Source: Agapanthus africanus (Eukaryota > Streptophyta > Magnoliopsida > Asparagales > Amaryllidaceae). Taken from it: a stretch of DNA of 64,000 nucleotides. Of this stretch, positions 1 to 12,320 are shown piece after piece. A model generated the notes under the pieces. That model was not told the origin of the DNA and searched no databases. It was given only the letters and a program-made list of their open reading frames with translations. Position 1 is the first letter of the stretch. Every line of letters starts with the position of its first letter. The stretch covers positions 258,659,077 through 258,723,076 of the forward strand of contig CM057349.1 in the NCBI GenBank assembly GCA_030015575.1. The letters are read 5' to 3'. A program made the position numbers and the translations under genes.

Positions 1-1993
1 GTGGGGACATGGTAGTCCATAAGTACATCCTTGAAAGTCCCTAGTCGTGGGTGTATCGAGATGGGGCATCGATATACCAGAGTAGACTAGCGTGTACCTT
101 CTCGACCCATACAGATGGGCGATGGATGATCCCATATCCATCGGTGTTTGACATCAGAGATGATATACGGGTGCTCAGTAGAGACTGGGTACACTGGACG
201 GACTCGCCGAGAACTCCCAGATGGTATTATACCTTACGTCAGATGGCAGTTCTCTGGTGACACTGGTACAGAGTAGTCTGTTGACCCGAGATCGTCATAG
301 AGTCTTGTGTGGTTCCCAGCGTGCTTTGATTTCCATCTTACCACGTCCAAGAGGGCGTGCAAAACGGTGGTTTTTGGGTACAGTCCCGAGTCACATGGAG
401 GCAATGAGCGATAGGAGGGGATTCGTCTCTCCCGGTATAGGGAGTTGATGTTGCGCTGTGTTCGATTGGCTATAACCGGAAATCCCTGGCCAGGGTTGCT
501 GAGATTTACTGGTAAGTGTTACCAGTAGTTTCTCGAACTGTTATAGACCTCATATCGACACGACTTATCGAGCTATTGGGGTCTGACGTTTACCACCCCT
601 AGGCGAGATATGCGACATATCAGACGATCAGACCGGACTGTACGGTAGTGTTACTGGTTGGATTCACTGGAGTGTGAGCGGGCTTGCTCGTCGATCTTCT
701 GATCGCTCAATACCCAGGTGGCCGTTACGTTTAGCAGACCGCTTGCGGCTTGTGGGTGTTTGATATGATCATCATCTGCTACCGGCGTATTGACGAGTCT
801 TTAGAGTCCTACACAGAGGTTTCCTGGCTCAAGCGAAACGAAATAGGAGCGCATATGAGATATGTGCGGGACCGAGAATAATGCGTGTATGTGATACCGT
901 ATTTCATTCTCGCGATGAATGTATCGAATGGTTGTATGCGATATAACCTAGTTATCGAATCAAGGATTGATTCGATAAGCCGATACATTGAATATTAGTC
1001 GGCTATATGCGATATGACCGGATCGTTAAATCAAGTGTTGATTTGATAATTTAATGCATAATTATATATTTGATATATTACTTTGCATTAACTAGTATTG
1101 GTTCACTTTAAATGGATTTTCTCACTCGCTTGTGCACATTGTATTTTCGTTATAGTTTTGTGCACTTGATTGTATCATGTTTGATGATACATGTTTCCTA
1201 GGGTTTTTGTGTAAAGATCAAACCATGGTTACATGATAATGGTTAGGGTTTTGCTTTTCATTTTCTTATTCATTTATTTACTTGTTTATTCATTTTGGAA
1301 ATGATAAGAAAAGAATGGTGGCTTTATTTGTAGTTTAGTTGAAGCTTCATGAAACTTTGACCTAGTCCACCATTCTTGTCTCTTGCTTAACCCTAACCAT
1401 CATATCTAACCATGGTCTATTCTCTACACTAAACTAGGGTTAGTATTATGATAAGTACTTTTTTTCCTTTTTATTTTAATAACTTAACATAATATCATCT
1501 TCTTCTTCTTCATCTTCAAAGAAGAAAGCTTGCTTCATCAATGGTGATTGATGAAAAAGAGTGAGAAATCCAATTCTAAAGTCTACCCACTTCCTATTTC
1601 TTCATCCTCTACCTCTTGCCAAGTAGTAGAGTGTGTTTTCTTCACAAGTTTCATGACTTGGTGAAGTGGGAGCTTGATCTTGCGATGCCTCGACGTAGAT
1701 CATCTTCGGCACGAAGCCGACGACCTTGCCCGCCCATTTCTCCGATGAAGCCGACGCTAGAGCCCGGGTTTCTATTTGGACAGCGAGGAGACTTCATTGC
1801 GGAGCTATGGAGGTGGAGAACCGGATCTACAAAGGTTGTATTTCCATTCTTGTAGTTAATTTGTTAACTAGTTGCAAGTTTCGCCTAATCTCTAGTCAAC
1901 GATCCGTATTAGGGTTTGTAGGCACCCGTAATTTTTGAAATTGGCATGGTTGATGCCTTGTGAGACCTCTTGGGAGTGCCTAGGAACCCTACA
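1..1993 (+). mobile_element. Copia LTR, 5' end cut by window edge
   Basis: This is an LTR of the copia family that dominates the window. From its first bases it aligns with the copia III LTR from about position 22930 onward: the 'tatcgagac.gagcatcgatatacc' block, the 'cccttagga' block region and the AT-rich second half are all shared. It appears to end with 'accctaca' at about 1993, where gypsy LTR sequence takes over, so it was probably inserted into that gypsy LTR. No primer site follows, so it is a 3' LTR or a solo LTR. The left part lies outside the window. No coding capacity is seen. Confidence 0.75.
1835..1836 (+). other. Splice-donor-like GT in copia LTR
   Basis: The sequence 'acaaag|gttgtatt' matches the position and context of the 'caaag|gtataac' site in the younger copia LTRs (25699) and the site at 34831. 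It is conserved across subfamilies. Its role as a donor is inference. Confidence 0.3.
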
Positions 1994-3159
1994 GTTTCTA
2001 TTGATAATTGAAAAATAGTGATAAAAATGCTATTTTTGCTAACTAGATTTTAGAAATTCTTAAATAAATGAGATTTAAAATCTAATTTATAGTTTCATTA
2101 TATTATTATCATCATGAATTGCAGTTTAATAAGTTAATTCATGTAAAATTTTGCTTGAAAGTATTGAAATCGGGCAAGTTTGCAAACTAGAATTTCCAAA
2201 CTTATACAAATTAGGATGTTAAAAATATAGTAGTGGTTTATATAATCTGGTTATGCTATTTAATGAGTATTACGACCATTAGTTTCTTTTAAACATCAAG
2301 TTTTGAAGTAAAACGGTAAATTGGCGTTTTCGGGTTTTACGAAATCGGACGATTTGATCGATTTCAGGATTTCGATGAATTAAATCATGTTTTATATTAT
2401 AAGTATTGAGTTTTGAAACTATGAGTTGTTTATTGGTGTTTATCTCGATCAATCGGCGTTTGTACGCCGATATCGAGCGATATTGGTTCTTTTGCATGAG
2501 CGGGTCATAGGTTTTAACCTATGCGCGTTTCGTGCATCTTTTTGGTTTTTGTCCGTGATTCAGTTTACGATATTATATATGTTTGCGTATAGGTACCCCT
2601 CACGTGGACTTCGGACGAGCATCGTTTTCGGCAGACAAGGACCAGGTGAGTAGATGTATATCTACGGGAGAAATCGGGTGGATGGCGTTTAGCACCCCCG
2701 CAAACGTAGAATAGGAATAGTAGTTATTGTCATTAGGAAGTCAGACGTGACCATAGAATCTTGGTGAGTAGGACTCTAGTAGTGACCTTAGGTTGGACAA
2801 GATTGATTTAGAAAGACCTTACCAGAGGATTAATTTCTTGGAGGAGATTCGTAGGTTTCAGGTAGATACACACACACGCACACAAAGAAACTCGACGTGG
2901 TGTATACGTGTATGTATATCTATATAGGACTAGGTGTAGGTATCTATATACACAACACGTATATGTGATACAAGGATGTGATATGATACATGGGGATGAA
3001 ACAATATATCTGGGTTTGATGCCGTGATTCTAGGCTATACAGTCGTGTTATGATGTTAGCGGATCATTAGAAAATGAGATAATGGATATGTATACATAGA
3101 CAATAATAGGTGGTGATGATTTTGAGGTACATGAGACTCTAGAATAGAACCCGGACTGT

Positions 3160-3290
3160 AACCTGTGACTTGATTATGATATGAGATATGTGTAACTTGA
3201 TTACGATATGATACATATATGTGATTTAATCACGACTTGATATATGTGACTTGATCAAGATATGATATATGTGAAATGATATTTCTGAGG
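3160..3290 (+). repeat. Degenerate ~27-bp tandem repeat
   Basis: Four to five imperfect units of the form 'gtgacttgattatgatatga' run in series, differing at several positions each. They lie in the extra block of the left gypsy LTR. Confidence 0.6.
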
Positions 3291-4128
3291 ACCAATTGAC
3301 AATGTATATTTACGCAGATATGAGATATGATTGATGATATTGGGATGCATACGATTACAGTACAGTACCATTGATCCTGACATTATTTGATGATGATATT
3401 ATACGAATGATGATGTACGTAGGTGATACTTGACCCGTATCCCGATATTGGGATGTTGTGCGATCGATTTTACCGTACGAGGCATAGATGTGATGATTGA
3501 TCCGCACTCTTGCTTCGAGGAAGCCGTACTACGTACATGACGCTATTGAGGCTGGATCGCCGACTATTAGAGATATGGACTCAGACCTTAGGTGGACTCT
3601 TATTTCTTATCGACTAGTTTCTTAGGTTTAGTTCCTTCGGGGGTTTTGATAGACACTAGTTTAGGTACGAGTCATATAGTTGTAGTTATACTTGTATATT
3701 ACAACTGAGTGGTTAATACACATCCGTCTTTACATTAAGACCGTAATCATCATGTTGCATGTTCATCCATATGTTTCTATAATCAGTATGAAACTCTGCC
3801 TGTTAGGACACCAGCACCATTACCGATGATGCGCATATTCCACGCACACTTATTGCCGGCTCATACACATCATCATCGGTAATTGCTATGTCACGTACAC
3901 TTTAGAACATATTATCTTTTATTGATAGAATCAGTTAGAGGCTAGATCAATATAATATTGTGATTACTCTTAGGTGTTAGTCTAGACATTGCATTTATTA
4001 CTTAGACATTTCATGCATTCACATTTTCATGTTATCATGCAGTATTGTGGGGCATATGCCGACACTTATCATATACTTACTCATGATTTTGGGATTTTGC
4101 ATTTCTATGAGATTTCTGGATTTTTGGG

Positions 4129-4201
4129 GAAAACCGCAAGAATATATATATAAAAACTTCTCTCTCTCCTCCTCTCTTTCAAAATATAAGTTACAGTTTT
4201 C
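4129..4201 (+). repeat. Inverted repeat in gypsy LTR
   Basis: Arms 'gaaaaccgcaa' (4129-4139) and 'ttacagttttc' (4191-4201) flank a pyrimidine-rich loop. The sister LTR has the same structure at 38644-38701 with a better right arm. Confidence 0.5.
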
Positions 4202-4710
4202 TCGTGATGTATGTGTCGTCCACCATGAGATTTCATGTTTTCTGTTGGATTTCGAGACCCGATTCGAGGAGTGGATGAACCGTCTCGGGTACATGGTGGG
4301 CCCGGTATGGTACCCCGGGGCAAGAAGATCGAGTTGTAGACGATGAGCCTGGCAGGGGAGGACTACCTACCGGTGATGTCTGGCACGTCGGATATCCGGA
4401 GGATACCGACCGTTGTCGTGAGATTTGATGATATGGGCCGATCTGGACTGACGGAGCCCGAGATATTGAGACTATGAGGTATTGAGACTTGAGATTTACA
4501 TGTTTTGTGTCGATGCTTGACACGGATTTCCATGGATTTCATCGTTGATATTTCAGATTTCTATACAAATTTTACCATGATAAAAGCTAAAGATTTCTTA
4601 TATAGATATATCCAGATTTCAGGATTTGTTATTTTACATTCATGGTGCATGCATACTCATTCACATGACATATTACTCTTGAGGTACTGACACGAGCACG
4701 GAGTTTTTGC

Positions 4711-4838
4711 ACTTATACGTAGTTTATTACCCTGCACTGCTAGATGATTAGTAATATATTAGTATTTTATTATGACTTACACGTAGTTTATTACCCTGCA
4801 CTACTAGATGATCAGTAATATATTAGTATTTTATTATG
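4711..4838 (+). repeat. 64-bp tandem duplication
   Basis: Two copies (4711-4774 and 4775-4838) of a unit starting 'acttatacgtagtttatt' / 'acttacacgtagtttatt' differ at only about three positions. The duplication is therefore recent compared with the LTR that carries it. Confidence 0.9.
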
Positions 4839-5513
4839 ACCTAGGATAGCATCGTGCATTCGATTTCTTTTCGCAGATATCTTCTACTCACGAGTTGGCA
4901 ACTCACCCCCGTTTTGCCAAATTTTATTACAGGTTCGATGTACAGGTTTCCCTGGCAGCTTGCTGGCACATCTTTTGTTTCAGGGTGATTTGCACGGTAG
5001 GTTGGTTCACTTGTATCTGAACCGCCGTTGTACTTTTATTATTTCATTTGTATCTAGTAAGCTCCATCAACCTTACTTGTATTACTTGATAAGTTTACTG
5101 GACCAGTTATTTATTTCGACCTTAGAGTCGCGCTTGTATTATTATGGTATCTGGTGGATTTGTTTTCTTTTGAGTTTTGAGCCTCGCCCTTTGGCGTTGT
5201 ATATTATTGTGCTTGGTGTAGTTGTTTCCGCCTGTTGGCGTAGAGCTAGCTCCCGCTTGGGGATGCCTTGTTATTGTTTGTATATATTATTCTTGTTTAT
5301 ACCCGTTTGTGGCCAGTTTTTACAAAGGAGACTCTGCTCAAATTTTTGAGAAAATTTGATGTTGCTTTTAAACTTGTTTTTCTTACATGTTTTCCTCTGC
5401 TTCTTCTTTTTATGGTTTAGATTTCTAGGCTTCGGCTTACTTAGATTATGTTGCGCCTCTAGACGCTTCGTAATCTAAGTGCCGGTCACGTTCCGTACTT
5501 TCGGGTCGTGACA

Positions 5514-6427
5514 ATAACAACGTCCCATTCCACTGTTATATATACTTAGGAGTAAAAATATCAGAGAACATCATATGGAATCCATGAATGTAATATATGC
5601 AACATGAAACAATAATATGAGCATATAAAGGAAAAACCGCTATTTAACTGCAACAAGTTAATATATATCATGTGGTTCCTAATTTCTCCAAGTCTATACA
5701 ATATCAAATAAAGGTGAACATGTAGCTACAGTCAGGTATGCGTAAACATGTTGGTATAGCAAGATATGTGTATCTACCTATCCATAATGATGTAATACCC
5801 TCCAGGTATATGTAAGTATGTATGCAAGTTGTACATATAGCTATGTCTCATATGTGTATATACCTATCACTAATGGTACAATACCATATAGGTATATGGG
5901 TAACTAGCATGTAAGTATGTCATGGCATATGTGTAAGCATGTAGGTATACATGTATGCTATATGTCATATGCACAAGGAAAATAAGAATCATGTTTCAAT
6001 GACCTTAAGCAATACAGTATCACATATGTATAGGTGTTGTGCGTGTCATGGCAATTATCGACCGTGTGTGTGTAGCATACACTTAGTGCTCGTGAAACAT
6101 GAACCATCAATAATGGTGTTGTGTCTCATTAATACTAAGTCCATGCATAATAGGAAATGAGATATGCAACAAAGGTATACATGCACAATCAATATCCGTA
6201 TACATCTAACTAATAGTCATATCATTTAATCTAGCCCAGACGCATAACGCCATGAGGGCGATTCCCCTGTAGATGTTAAATCTACTCACTACAATCCTGG
6301 CTAAGTAAAGCCAGCCACTCGCTTTTCCTTCTTCGCAGCGCCCGATGTCCCCGCCTGCGATCCTGAAAGCAAATAACAATATAACAAGTATATATTAGCA
6401 ATCGACCAATAACACGTACAAACTACG
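5514..6427 (-). mobile_element. Ty3/gypsy LTR (minus), distal piece
   Basis: Read on the minus strand, this continues the LTR that starts at 17392 and was split by copia I. The reverse complement of about 6240-6400 shows 'gtgagtagattt', 'catctac' and the 'atggcg' block found at 38090-38130. The reverse complement of about 5990-6130 matches the 'accatta...ttcatg...taattgc.atg.cacg' block at 38300-38370. The piece stops at about 5514 against the plus-strand gypsy LTR. Imperfect repeats of roughly 95-100 bp are visible at about 5710-5930. No gene is seen. Confidence 0.65.
6423..6427. repeat. Target site duplication (left), copia I
   Basis: 'ctacg' directly precedes the element and is repeated at 16069-16073 directly after it. 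This proves the insertion borders of copia I. Confidence 0.9.
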
Positions 6428-8527
6428 TGTAAGTCTATGGTAGCACCCTGGCCGTCTTTCAGACGACAAATGCGGAACAAAAACTTTTATAACTGGCGCT
6501 ATCGCATACGATAACCCGGATCGGCCGTTAACGCTAAACTCACAAACTACAAAGTGGGTAGAAAGGCTATACCGAACGATCCGAGTCCTTCGGTCTTTAA
6601 CCATCATCTCACGCTCCGTTGCGGCTGCTCCGATCTCCTGGCTCCTCGTTGAGGTAGCACCACATCTACGGATCTTTATACGGGCTCCCGCCTTTGAACT
6701 GATGCAACTCGAACATGAAGTTTGCTAGCCGACATGTCCAAGATTGATGTAGAGAATGAGTAGAACACTTTGTCTCGCTTCATCCAAAACCATGGATGAA
6801 CGGTTAATGAAGTTGCCTTTTGGAGTAATGAGAAATGAGCATTCAAATTTCCATGAACCAAATCTATCATCTCATTTTAACAACCATGTGAGAGAGTGGA
6901 AAAATCAAATCTAGGGGCATCCATAAAGAGGCCGGCCACTATATAAGGAGAGGGTGAGTGTAGGAGCAAGGGGGTGACCTTAAGCAAAACTTATCATAAC
7001 TTATCACAACATTAAAGGAAAGCATGAGTCATATAACACCTCACAAATCATTTAACGCAATGAATGAGTCACTAACCTAGTCATCAACCATTTAATGCAA
7101 AATGGTGACACACAAAACCTAGTCACCATTCTAGAATCTTCCACACTCATGACTCACCCTCAAGAAAAAGATTAATCCGTATTAAACCGAATGTTTAAAA
7201 CGGGTGATAGAAAACAGGCAACTTCGAAAAGCGATCCCGAAACGAATTTTAGGATAACCCCGTAACAGTATAAACATACCCGTATTTGTATTACGACCGA
7301 ATACAAATGCAACTGAGACAAAGATATTATATCTACATAGTATAATACATGGATCCGGCTTAAACCAAAGCCCACCAGTATTATTTGCCCGAAATATGAC
7401 ACGTCCGTAAACTCACGTGCATTTTCCGAACCCTGCCATAAAACCATACGGCCTCTAAAACGTTTCGCCCGAACTTGGAAAACTATCTGTGGGGGACTCT
7501 AATGACTCGTCAGTACCCTGGTAGTGGGTTTAACTACAAGCCGTCAGCGGCACTAGCTTTGCGTAACGGCTGCCCATGTACTGAACTCAAGGGAAGCCGA
7601 TGAGCGAACTCATCCTGGAACCCTACTGAGCCTAACAGTGACAATAAACATACAGTCCGGTCTGTTCGTCTATGAGTATCGCATATCGGGCCTAGGGGCT
7701 GGTAACGTCAGACCCTCAATAGCGGTATAAGTCGTGTCGGAGTGTAGCCCAGAACACCCTGAGATACTACTGGAGTACCTACCAGTAAATCTCCTACCTC
7801 GGCCGAGGGTTTTGTGTAATGGCTCTCCTAGACACAGCACGATCTCACCCTTAATACCGGGAGAGACGAATCCCTTGCCGATCCGCTCACTTGCCTCCAT
7901 GTGGCTCGGGACTGTACCCAAAAAAGACCTGTTTGCACGACTCCTTTGAGCCGTGGTAGGGTAGAAATCAAAGCACAGTGGGAACTCACACGAGACAAAT
8001 GACGACCTCAGGTCAATGAACTAACCTGTACACATGTCACCAGGGAACTTCTATCTGACGCTAGGTATAAATACCAACTAGCAGGTTCCCGGCGAGTCCT
8101 GTCCAGTGTACTCATAACCCAATGAGCACCTGTATACATCTTAGGTGATCCAACTGACACCAGTGGCTTGTGAGACCGGCCACTGCCCTCGTCGGGGTCT
8201 CGACAGTATACACAAGTGTACTCCGGAGTATCGATGCCCTGTCTCGAAACTCCCACGACTAGGGACCACTATTAAGGATGTGCTTATAGACTACCAACTC
8301 TCACGTATATGATCGCCATCATACTGTTGGTAGTCAAGCAAGATCCTAAGGGCTCTATCAACGTGTAATAGTGATCAGTCACCTGAGCCTGTACACGATT
8401 GATAAAGGCAAACCAGATAGCATACTATCATCTCGAGTAAGACTGTGCTACCGGTATAGGTCCTCCTCAATCATTGCAATCACGTACTGCGATCCAATAA
8501 TTGACTTTGAGGGCACTATATCCAACA
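6428..8527 (-). repeat. Copia I 3' LTR
   Basis: On the minus strand the LTR starts 'tgttggatatagtgccct' and ends '...agacttaca'. It is 2100 bp long and pairs with 13964-16068. It shares blocks with all other copia LTRs here, such as 'gggcatcgatactccggag', 'cccttaggatct' and 'tagtatgctatctggttt' (minus strand). Confidence 0.93.
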
Positions 8528-8543
8528 TTCTCCCACTTGCACT
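8528..8543 (-). other. Polypurine tract, copia I
   Basis: On the minus strand 'agtgcaagtgggagaa' directly precedes the 3' LTR. The same tract (tgcaagtgggagat) precedes the 3' LTRs of copia III, the young copy and both compound units. It is the primer for plus-strand DNA synthesis. Confidence 0.85.
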
Positions 8544-10888
8544 TAAGGCTAATTATTGTGAAGTCGTATACTCACAGCCCGTGTGATACCGAACACCCAA
8601 CTCCTCTACTAATCAGTTTCACAAAGCCCATTTGTAAAACTCTTGTGTTCGAGAAATAGCCTCATTGAGTGGATCTGCCATGATGTTCTTTTCTATGTCT
8701 CTCTTAATCTCAAATTTGCGGAGAAAGCCATCTCCCGAATTGAGTAATACCTGTCTTAGAATATGTCTGGATATCTGATGGGACCTAGTTCATAAATGAA
8801 CTCCAAATCCATACTTCTTAGACTGTATTGACAACCGAAACTAATCAGTGTCCAGCACCATGCCTCCCACAGTATCCTCTTGGACCACCTGTCCATAATA
8901 CTGTCCCTCATCAGAGGGAAAACTATAACTCTGACAATCACTCTGTCTTCCATGTCACCTTTGAAGCCTGGAATGATAATCGTCTCCAAAAGGAGGCTGC
9001 CGTCATCAAATCTGTAGAACATGCACTTATGTTCTGAAACTGCTTCCTTATGTTTCTTCAGGATTGGATTAATATAAACTTATCGCATCCAGTGCAAAAA
9101 AAACATATGGTGTGGTACTTGACATCTCACGATTAATTCAATTGCCTAAGTAAGTGATATGTCAATCATGCACGTCCCTTTCCCCTTTAGTCTGTAAGAC
9201 ACCTTTAGAGAGGGTGACTCCATCACCTTCAGGTACACCACCATGGCAGGAGTCATCTATTCTAAAATACTATTAGAATACTGTCAAAGTACCCACATTG
9301 GGAAACTACCCAAATCTAGATCTAAAACAATAGATCTAGAAACCAGAATGTCAGATATTATATCCATATCCTTTGTAGAGAAACAACTGTGTGACGACCA
9401 CAGTATAACCGATCGTAGTATAGGAATTTTACTTCCTACTCTGTGTATGTCATCCAAATACCATGACATCACACCCTACTACTTTCTTAACAGATCCATC
9501 CCCTATTCTGATGAAGTCAAACCCATGACTGTCACATCAAAAATAGATGATCTATCTCCGCTATATCTGCTCAAGTCTATAAATAGACATAAGCTACTTG
9601 CCCACTATGCTTCCGCTGCTCCCACTGACCACAACAACCCTCTGGCAGAATAATATATACGTACACTTCTAAAGCTAGTTTAGAATGACGCTATACTTAA
9701 CCTCCTGCCTGGTCTCATAGACTGGAACAACAGTAGTGTCAAGTCTGGGTAAACAAGAACCTCCCTGTCACCGTCCTTGAGGCTACCGGAGTACCTCTCG
9801 GTGTCTGAGGTTACCCACCATATCTGCTGAGTGGCTAATGGGATTTCAAACCTGATTGAATCTTTAGGTCCTATTGAATTTTCCGTAATCATTTGCGGTT
9901 CTGGAATCACTTACAGTTCTACCATACTCCCATTACTGTTTTTCTGAAAAAATCCATTTTACTAAAACTGTGGCGAGTCAAGAACAATATCACTATTGAT
10001 CTTCCAGATGGTAGAAAGTCAACCCTCGACATAGCCTGGGCCAACCCACAAACTGCCATTACAGAAACGTTCCTTGAGTTATCCAGAGTCTGGTTTTAAT
10101 CATAAGCCGGACAACTCCCCATACCTTAACATCATTAAGATATGAACCATTCTATATCCAATATAGAAACTTTGGCACTTATTTAATTGGAACCAGATTC
10201 AAATCATGCAGCTGTCTCTAGTGCATATCAACTTAATGGAGAGAGGCTAATCAGCATTACTCAACTTAGGAATCCATCCAATTATGAGTAACCTGAAAGA
10301 GAAACAAGTTTCTCAAAACCATTACTATCAACTGAATACCAATCACAAGTATCTACATCTTCGATCTCCTTGAAGAATCCCGATACTTCCAATACCTGGT
10401 TCTCTACTTTATTCTTATACCTATAACTTCTCAAAACATAGACATTGTATTTCTACGAAACACTTGTCTAAAAACTAGAGAAGTCACAAGTAAACAGAAC
10501 ATAGTACGAGGACCAACCCCTTTGTCCTTACAGACACTGGACAATATACAATACTCTGTATAAGTCCGCTGAGTTGAATAACTCAAAACCTGTCCGTCGT
10601 AGGTTGAAAACTGTACCCAGGAGATTTCCTCAAATATCACCTATTACAATGAATTCTGATATAATGAGGATGATCACCTAATTCCCAATAATTTATTCCC
10701 ACTCATCATTTGTAAAACCATACAGATATGAGAATGAAACCTGGTAAATACATACCCTGGAGTAAGTATCTAATCAGGAAATCCGTTTTCCTTTAACAAT
10801 GCACTGAAACATGAAAATGTTTCGAAGGGGTATCCTGGTATTCCTAGTAATGCCTCTTCCATAATCCAATTCATGACTGTAACCGTAT
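8528..10888 (-). pseudogene. Decayed copia gag-pol region (copia I)
   Basis: These are fossil remnants of a copia polyprotein on the minus strand. Recognisable pieces, judged by similarity to the young copy at 27935-31885, are the end of RNase H near 8680 ('ADPL.EAI..TQ' like 'ADPFTKALPQTQ'), a piece like 'RSHQKSRHILRRYHLIREI' near 8740-8800, and the acidic linker before reverse transcriptase at 9680-9910 ('YSGSLKDGDRE' like 'YYGFLIDGDRE'). It is badly broken with many breaks, and no product is expected. The stretch 9900-10880 lies where integrase and gag would be expected, but I could not recognise a domain in it. Confidence 0.6.
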
Positions 10889-11440
10889 ATTTCTTTGCCA
10901 TCTCTCCAAATCTCTTTATTTGTCTTTATTCATTTCCTTCTGTACACCTTCTATAGGCTTAATGGTTTTCTTCCTTCCCTACCGTTCGGCACCAGCCTAT
11001 GGTTTGGAAGAAGACTATCTAATAAGTGTAATAGGTGTACCCTCTTAAAGTAAGGAGTACTCGCAACCTGAGAGAAGGTGATGATAAAAGACAACTGAAT
11101 AATACCTTATTCGATTTCTCCCGAACTGGGGAAAAAAAGCAAAGGTGAAGTAGGAGTGGCAATGAAGTACTCGGTTTGGTCGTGAATGATAGCAGTCGCA
11201 ATTTACTTTGCCCTCTTTCTAATCCCTTTATTTTGTCTTTACTTATTACCTTCTGTACACCCTAGTTAGGCTAATTGGTTTTCTTCATTCCCTATCTTTC
11301 GGCACCAGCCTATGGTTTGGAAGAAGACTATCCAATAAGCGTAATAGGTGTACTCTCCTAAACCAAAGAGCCCTCGCAACCTGAAAGAATGTGATAATAA
11401 AAGACAACTGAATAAACCAATTCAATTTCTCCTGAACCTG
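10889..11440 (-). repeat. Tandem duplication (~313-bp period) in copia I
   Basis: Copy one at about 10889-11140 and copy two at about 11202-11440 share 'cagcctatggtttggaagaa', 'tgtaataggtgta', 'ctcgcaacctga' and 'aaaagacaactgaataa'. Copia II has the unit once (about 17400-17580), so the duplication arose in the copia I lineage. The unit corresponds to the leader segment just upstream of gag. Confidence 0.8.
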
Positions 11441-11959
11441 GATCTATCCTTGAAGAAGTCCCTTCGAGTTCATATATAACCATACGATGGATCTATCCAA
11501 TGGAAGTGGATGTTCGTAGTGATACGAGGTGTTCTGAGAAATTCAAAGGGTAGAAGAAGGAGCAGTAATGACTTATGCAACTCGGACAATCCAAAAGCCA
11601 GTATTTTAAGAAGGTTCGGTCAACTTGGTCACTGAGTCATAGTCAAGGGTCGGTCAAAGGTCGCTGCCAATCAGAGAAAGAAAAGAAACACTCTGCGTGC
11701 ACTCTAACCTAGATCAAAATGGTTATCACTTTATCTAATCAGGAAACCTCCCACTGTACTGTCAAATTCTCCTCCAAACCTGAAAGAAGAATCAATCGGG
11801 ATCACCCGAAGAGTAAACCAACTCATCAGTGGGAATCGGGATCCAACTCTCACCGCATGATAACGTGAAGGAATCCACTCATGTTATCACACTCCAGAAG
11901 GTATGCGCATACTTGGCAAGTTTCAGTTTCTTTAGAAACTCCCGATAAGATTTTTGCCC

Positions 11960-12172
11960 CATGCTCTTATGACCTTGACATTGGCCAAAATGTCATAAGT
12001 CGCATTCCAAGTTCTACCCATCATTATCTTGCCAATTTGAACCCACCCGCACATCCCCCTGACTTTGGCCAAATGGAAGAACGACTGTCCCAAACCAACT
12101 CATCTATCTATGCAACAAATGAATACCCAGCAGCTACCAAACACTATGCCTTGGCTTTGGTCAAAATGCATA
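11960..12172 (-). other. Three-stem-loop array, copia I leader
   Basis: On the minus strand there are three short inverted repeats at about 12172-12143, 12090-12040 and 11998-11960. The first is closed by 'ctatgc...gcatag' with apex 'tttgaccaaagccaagg'. The second has apex 'tttggccaaagtcag'. The third is closed by the 8-bp arms 'cttatgac...gtcataag' with apex 'tttggccaatgtcaagg'. Order and spacing match the arrays at 27222-27435, 47893-48100, 55738-55945 and 18100-18320. Confidence 0.6.
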
Positions 12173-12320
12173 GCTTGAATACTACTGAATACCCAAAAGA
12201 AATGACGGAGGGCTACGGCTGGTTTTTGGCAAAAAACCTTTAACGTAATGAACTTGATATTGCTGAAGGAACCTGATAGCTTTTTATAAAAATATAGTGG
12301 CAAAAACCTTTGCTAAAGAG

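Larger units (their letters stand above)
1994..5513 (+). mobile_element. Ty3/gypsy LTR, 3' portion
   Basis: This is homologous to the gypsy LTR at 36454-39931. Shared blocks run in the same order: 'aaacggtaaat' near 2312/37700, 'ggtgagtagatgta' near 2644/38090, the 'caccattacc..' and 'taattgctatg' block near 3810-3890/38300-38370, 'gagatttctgga' near 4109/38625, the 'ggtaccccggggc' block near 4310/38817, 'gttggcaactcaccccc' near 4893/39301, and the terminal 'gtcacgttccgta' near 5486/39918. The left end is missing because the copia LTR at 1-1993 lies there. It carries about 1 kb (roughly 2705-3735) that the other LTR lacks. No ORF here has support as a gene. Confidence 0.75.

Noticed and set aside
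4029-4346. 105-codon open frame in the gypsy LTR
   Set aside because: No family resemblance. The sister LTR does not keep it, and it runs through the inverted repeat and pyrimidine run.
4960-5349. 129-codon hydrophobic open frame in the gypsy LTR
   Set aside because: The hydrophobicity comes from T-rich sequence. The corresponding stretch near 39350-39730 has no matching frame.
9243-9653. 136-codon plus-strand open frame inside copia I
   Set aside because: It is antisense to the pol region and has no similarity I recognise. The surrounding DNA is decayed element sequence.
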